From Magicicada septendecula (taxonomy: Eukaryota > Arthropoda > Insecta > Hemiptera > Cicadidae): 64,000 bases of DNA. The notes below the pieces were generated by a model, which made no database searches, was not told where the DNA came from, and worked only from the letters and a program-made list of their open reading frames with translations. The position numbers and the translations under genes were made by a program. The stretch is taken from positions 705,840,885 to 705,904,884 of the forward strand of contig CM068367.1 in assembly GCA_034769895.1 (NCBI GenBank), read 5' to 3'. Shown piece after piece: positions 59,180 to 64,000 of this stretch; the stretch's first letter is position 1; every line of letters starts with the position of its first letter.

Positions 59180-60295
59180 GGCAAACGATAACTGCCGCAA
59201 ATTCAAACAGAATCAAATAATTTTTTGCATGCAGGCGTGATTTGCAGAGTACTCGCGACCTATTGTTTTTGGTGAAGATCGGTTGAGGGAAAGGGGTAGT
59301 TTACCGGCAACGGTTTTTTTTTAGCAAGGGTAATTTTGTTTGTTTGGCAAACGATAACAGCCGCAAATTCAAACAGAATCAAATAATGTTTCGCATACAG
59401 CCCTGAATTGTAGAGTTCTCAAGATCTGTTGATTTCGGTGAAGATCGGTTAAGGGAAAGGGGTAGTTTACCAGTAACGTTTTATGTTTTAACAAGGGTAT
59501 TTCCTATGGCAAACGATAACAGCCGCAAATTCAAACAGAATCAAAAGATTATTTGCATACAGCACTAAATTGTAGAGTTCTCAAGACCTATTGTTTTTGG
59601 TGGTGTTCGGTTGAGGGAAAGGGGAAGTTTACCTGCAACGTTTTTTTAACAAGGGTATTTTCTATGGCAAACGATAACAGCCGCAAATTCAAACAGAATC
59701 AAATAATGTTTTGCATACAGCCCTTATTTGTAGAGTACTCAAGACCTGTTGTTTTTGGTGAAGATCGGTTAAGGGAAAGGGGTAGTTTATCTGTAACGTT
59801 TTATGTTTTAACAAGGGTATTTCCTATGGCAAACGATAACAGCCGCAAATTCAAACAGAATCAAAAGATTATTTGCATACACCCCTAAATTGTAGGGTTC
59901 TCAAGACATATTGTTTTTGGTGAAGATCGGTTGAGGGAAAGGGGTAGTTTACCTGCAACGTTTTTTTAACAAGGGTATTTTCTATGGCAAACGATAACAG
60001 CCGCAAATTCAAACAGAATCAAATAATGATTTGCATACAGCCCTGATTTGTAGAGTACTCAAGACCTATTGTTTTTGGTGAAGATCGGTTAAGGGGAAGG
60101 GGTAGTTTACCAGCAACGATTTTTTTATCAAGCGTATTTTATATGGCAAACGATAACAGCCGCAAATTCAAACAGAATCAAATAATTTTTTGCATACGTC
60201 CCTGAATTGTAGAGGTCTCAATGACTTTCGATTTTGGTGAAGATCGGTTAAGGGGAAGGGGTAGTTTACCTGCAACCTTTTACGTTTTAACAAGA
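59180..60295 (+). repeat. Monomer array 45 (7 monomers)
   Basis: Starts are 59180 (D1), 59346, 59508, 59666, 59828, 59986 and 60145 (T). The CAGCCCTTATTTG change is present again. Confidence 0.94.
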
Positions 60296-60721
60296 GTAAA
60301 GTACTTGAAAATTTATTTAAACTTTTTGAAACAATGGTAATTGTTAAAAATAAAATAATTTTGTTGCCAGGCAATAAAATTATAATTTTTTCATTTTAAA
60401 GTAATATAATATTTTTCATTTAATACAGCAATAAAAAGGCAGGTAAGACACAGCCTGTCTGGCTGAAAATGATTTTAAATATAAATCTTAGAATATGGAA
60501 GTCATGAATGGTTCTCCATACCGATATTTACTTTTTACTTCCATATTCTTTAAGGAATGGAAGTATGGTGATGGCAAAAAAAATCGTGTTCGAGATTATT
60601 GCAGATTCTGATTCTACTACACTCAAAACATGAAAAAAAGTCGTTTTCCGAAAAGTGTATGTGTGGGTGTCTGTCTGTCTGTCTGTCTATCTGTCTGTGT
60701 GTCTGTAGAATTTTTTTCTAT
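60296..60721 (+). repeat. L cassette 23 (Lb front, S-like end)
   Basis: Third copy of the hybrid cassette. The tract lies at about 60655-60708. Confidence 0.93.
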
Positions 60722-61516
60722 GGCAAACGATAACTGCCGCAAATTCAAACAGAATCAAATAATTTGTTGCATGCAGCCCTGATTTGCAGTGTACTGGCAA
60801 CCTATTGTTTTTGGTGAAGATCGGTTGAGGGAAAGGGGTAGTTTAAGGCAACGGTTTTTTTTTAGCAAGGGTAATTTTGTTTGTTTGGCAAACGATAACA
60901 GCCGCAAATTCAAACAGAATCAAATAATGTTTCGCATACGGCCCTGAATTGTAGAGTTCTCAAGATCTGTTGATTTCGGTGAAGATCGGTTAAGGGAAAG
61001 GGGTAGTTTACCTGTAACGTTTTATGTTTTAACAAGGGTATTTCCTATGGCAAACGATAACAGCCGCAAATTCAAACAGAATCAAAAGATTATTTGCATA
61101 CAGCCCTAAATTCAAGAGTTCTCAAGACCTATTGTTTTTCGTGAAGATCGGTTGAGGGAAAGGGGTAGTTTACCTGCAACGTTTTCTTAACAAGGGTATT
61201 TTCTATGGCAAACGATAACAGCCGCAAATTCAAACAGAATCAAATAATGTTTTGCATACAGCCCTGATTTGTAGAGTACTCAAGACCTGTTGTTTTTGGT
61301 GAAGATCGGTTAAGGGGAAGGGGTAGTTTACCAGCAACGATTTTTTTATCAAGCTTATTTTATATGGCAAACGATAACAGCCGGAAATTCAAACAGAATC
61401 AAATAATTTTTTGCATACCTCCCTGAATTGTAGAGGTCTCAATGACTTTCGATTTTGGTGAAGATCGGTTAAGGGGAAGGGGTAGTTTACCTGCAACCTT
61501 TTACGTTTTAACAAGA
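60722..61516 (+). repeat. Monomer array 46 (5 monomers)
   Basis: Starts are 60722 (D1), 60887, 61049, 61207 and 61366 (T). The series leaves the 4.8-kb pattern inside the 61049 monomer. The 61207 monomer has CAAGCTTATTTT, a HindIII site unique in this position. Confidence 0.94.
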
Positions 61517-61932
61517 GTAAAGTACTTGAAAATTTATTTAAACTTTTTGAAACAATGGTAATTGTTAAAAATAAAATAATTTTGTTGCCAGGCAATAAAA
61601 TTATAATTTTTTCATTTTAAAGTAATATAATATTTTTCATTTAATACAGCAATAAAAAGGCAGGTAAGACACAGCCTATCTGGCTGAAAATGATTTTAAA
61701 TATAAATCTTAGAATATGGAAGTCATGTATGGTTCTCCATACCGATATTTACTTTTTACTTCCATATTCTTTAAGGAATGGAAGTATGGTGATGGCAAAA
61801 AAAATCGTGTTCGAGATTATTGCAGATTCTGATTCTACTACACTCAAAACATGAAAAAAGTCGTTTTCCGAAAAGTGTCTGTGTGTGTGTCTGTCTGTCT
61901 GCTGTCTGTGTGTCAGTAGAATTTTTCTCTAT
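61517..61932 (+). repeat. L cassette 24 (subtype La)
   Basis: The tract at about 61875-61917 contains CTGCTG, a slippage break in the CTGT register. It is the shortest La tract. Confidence 0.93.
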
Positions 61933-62574
61933 GGCAAACGATAACTGCCGCAAATTCAAACAGAATCAAATAATTTTTTGCATGCAGCCCTGATTTGCAG
62001 AGTACTCGCGACCTATTGTTTTTGGTGAAGATCGGTTGAGGGAAAGGGGTAGTTTACCGGCAACGGTTTTTTTTTAGCAAGGGTAATTTTGTTTGTTTGG
62101 CAAACGATAACAGCCGTAAATTCAAACAGAATCAAATAATGTTTCGCATACAGCCCTGAATTGTAGAGTTCTCGAGATCTGTTGATTTCGGTGAAGATCG
62201 GTTAAGGGAAAGGGGTAGTTTACCTGTAACGTTTTATGTTTTAACAAGGGTATTTCCTATGGCAAACGATAACAGCCGCAAATTCAAACAGAATCAAAAG
62301 ATTATTTGCATACAGCCCTAAATTGTAGAGTTCACAAGATCTATTGTTTTTGGTGAAGTTCGGTTGAGGCAAAGGGGTAGTTTACCTGCAACGTTTTTTT
62401 AACAAGGGTATTTTCTATGGCAAACGATAACAGCCGCAAATTCAAACAGAATCAAATAATGTTTTGCATACAGGCCTGATTTGTAGAGTACTCAAGACCT
62501 CTTGTTTTTGGTGAATATCGGTTGAGGGAAAGGGGTAGTTTACCTGCAACGGTTTTTTTTATCAAGGGAATTTT
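61933..62574 (+). repeat. Monomer array 47 (4 monomers)
   Basis: Starts are 61933 (D1), 62099 (AGCCGTAAATTC, CTCGAGATC), 62261 and 62419. Confidence 0.94.
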
Positions 62575-62759
62575 ATTTCCATATTCCTTAAGGAATATAA
62601 GTATGGTGATGGCAAAAAAAATCGTGTTCGAGATTATTGCAGATTCTGATTCTACTACACTCAAAACATGAAAAAAAGTCGTTTTCCGAAAAGTGTATGT
62701 GTGGGTGTCTGTCTGTCTGTCTGTCTATCTGTCTGTGTGTCTGTAGAATTTTTTTCTAT
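62575..62759 (+). repeat. S cassette 13
   Basis: The palindrome is intact. The tract lies at about 62693-62744. Confidence 0.93.
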
Positions 62760-63873
62760 GGCAAACGATAACTGCCGCAAATTCAAACAGAATCAAATAA
62801 TTTTTTGCATGCAGCCCTGATTTGCAGTGTACTCGCAACCTATTGTTTTTGGTGAAGATCGGTTGAGGGAAAGGGGTAGTTTAAGGCAACGGTTTTTTTT
62901 TAGCAAGGGTAATTTTGTTTGTTTGGCAAAAGATAACAGCCGCAAAGTCAAACAGAATCAAATAATGTTTCGCATACAGCCCTGAATTGTAGAGTTCTCA
63001 AGTTATGCTGATTTTGGTGAAGATCGGTTAAGGGAAAGGGGTAGTTTACCCGTAACGTTTTATGTTTTAACAAGGGTATTTCCTATGGCAAACGATAACA
63101 GCCGCAAATTCAAACAGAATCAAAAGATTATTTGCATACAGCCCTAAATTGTAGAGTTCTCAAGACCTATTGTTTTTGGCGAAGTTCGGTTGAGGGAGAG
63201 GGGTAGTTTACCTGCAACGTTTTTTTAACAAGGGTATTTTTTATGGCAAACGATAACAGCCGCAAATTCAAACAGAATCAAATAATGTTTTGCATACAGC
63301 CCTGATTTGTTGAGTACTCAAGACCCATTGTTTTTGGTGAAGATCGGTTAAGGGAAAGGGGTAGTTTACCTGTAACGTTTTATGTTTTAACAAGGGTATT
63401 TCCTATGGCAAACGATAACAGCCGCAAATTCAAACAGAATCAAAAGATTATTTGCATACACCCCTAAATTGTAGAGTTCTCAAGGCCTGTTGTTTGTGGT
63501 GAAGATCGGTTGAGGGAAAGGGGTAGTTTACCTGCAACGTTTTTTTAACAAGGGTATTTTCTATGGCAAACGATAACAGCCGCAAATTCAAACAGAATCA
63601 AATAATGTTTTGCATACAGCCTTGATTTGTAGAGTACTCAAGACCTATTGTTTTTGGTGAAGATCGGTTAAGGAAAAGGGGTAGTTTACCTGCAACGTTT
63701 TTTTATCAAGCGTATTTTCTATGGCAAACGATAACAGCCTCAAATGCAAACAGAATCAAATAATGTTTTGCATACTTCCCTGAATTGTAGAGGTCTCAAT
63801 GACTTTCGATTTTGGTGAAGATCGGTTAAGGGGAAGGGGTAGTTTACCTGCAACCTTTTACGTTTTAACAAGA
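62760..63873 (+). repeat. Monomer array 48 (7 monomers)
   Basis: Starts are 62760 (D1), 62925 (GGCAAAAGATAAC), 63087, 63245 (TTGTTGAGTACTC), 63407, 63565 and 63723 (T, CATACTTCCC). Confidence 0.94.
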
Positions 63874-64000
63874 GTAAAGTACTTGAAAATTTATTTAAAC
63901 TTTTTGAAACAATGGTAATTGTTAAAAATAAAATAATTTTGTTGCCAGGCAATAAAATTATAATTTTTTCATTTTAAAGTAATATAATTTTTTTCATTTA
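63874..64000 (+). repeat. L cassette 25 (Lc variant, cut by window end)
   Basis: Only the first 127 bp of the linker are present. TAATATAATTTTTTTC places it with cassettes 48675, 53955 and 58755. Confidence 0.9.

Larger units (their letters stand above)
57359..61106 (+). repeat. 4.8-kb higher-order unit, copy 3 (partial)
   Basis: Cassettes lie at 57359, 58755 and 60296. The match to copy 2 ends near 61107, where CCCTAAATTCAAG replaces CCCTAAGTTGTAG and the array switches to the type seen downstream of cassettes 20858 and 41583. Confidence 0.92.
1..64000 (+). repeat. Composite satellite array filling the window
   Basis: About 303 monomers of roughly 160 bp are interrupted by 49 palindrome-plus-microsatellite cassettes, all in one orientation. 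Monomer starts (GGCAAACGATAAC) are spaced 166 bp after D1, then mostly alternate 162 bp (B) and 158 bp (A), with a 151-bp T form before AT-rich linkers. Within a monomer the order is GGCAAACGATAACAGCCGC, an A-rich stretch, a GCATAC block, GAGTACTC or GAGTTCTC, GGTGAAGATCGGTT, GGGAAAGGGGTAGTTTACC and a T-rich tail. Both window edges lie inside the array, so its true ends are unseen. Monomer counts and boundaries were read by eye and may be off by a base or two. Confidence 0.97.

Noticed and set aside
1-64000. CRISPR array
   Set aside because: The repeats are about 160 bp, there are no unique spacers between short identical repeats, and no cas genes are present.
1-64000. Bacterial promoters, ribosome-binding sites or terminators
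   Set aside because: AT-rich boxes and short hairpins are present, but the genome context is a eukaryotic satellite with no genes for them to serve.

Overview
The window is a single uninterrupted eukaryotic composite satellite. I see no protein-coding gene, tRNA, rRNA, CRISPR array or bacterial operon. The sequence is AT-rich and every part of it belongs to a few repeat families, all in the same orientation. This suggests a large, repeat-rich metazoan genome, perhaps a mollusc or arthropod. The species cannot be fixed from the sequence, and the taxon is inference.

Two parts alternate. The first is a monomer of about 160 bp, about 303 copies by my count, starting at GGCAAACGATAAC. Four positional forms recur. 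D1 (about 166 bp, AACTGCC near its start, and usually GCATGC) always follows a microsatellite. B (162 bp) ends in a TAACGTTTTATG-type tail. A (about 158 bp) ends in a GCAACGTTTTTTTAAC-type tail. T (about 151 bp, with AGAGG[TG][CG]TCAA) sits just before an AT-rich linker. The second part is a cassette, 49 copies, carrying a palindrome and a (CTGT)n/(GTGT)n microsatellite. It has four lengths: L (about 420 bp, 25 copies), M (about 281 bp, 7), P (about 229 bp, 4) and S (about 185 bp, 13). L has subtypes: La (CAGCCTATCTGGCTG), Lb (GTCATGAATGG), Lc (GTCATGTATGG with CTCTGTCTGTG in the tract) and Ld (CAGCCTGGCTGTTTGGCTG).

Cassette plus array forms a composite of about 0.8-2.2 kb, and runs of composites are duplicated again. 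Positions 1-13.2 kb hold two 4.94-kb-spaced La-S-P blocks and several recombinant junctions. Positions 13.2-36.4 kb are two tandem copies of an 11.58-kb unit with cassette order La-S-P-M-Lc-Lb-S-La-S-S. Positions 36.4-47.3 kb are a rearranged relative of it with the Ld variant. Positions 47.3-61.1 kb hold a 4.80-kb unit (M-Lc-Lb/S), two full copies plus one partial, the first lengthened to 5.28 kb. Positions 61.1-64 kb return to La-S-Lc order.

The layout of inverted-repeat-rich flank, GTCT-type microsatellite and core tandem repeats of about 160 bp is like that known for non-autonomous pearl elements of bivalves and the mini-me/DINE/Helentron-associated elements of insects. The most economical reading is a satellite grown from head-to-tail copies of such an element and then homogenised by unequal exchange and segmental duplication. 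That origin is inference; the repeat hierarchy is read directly.
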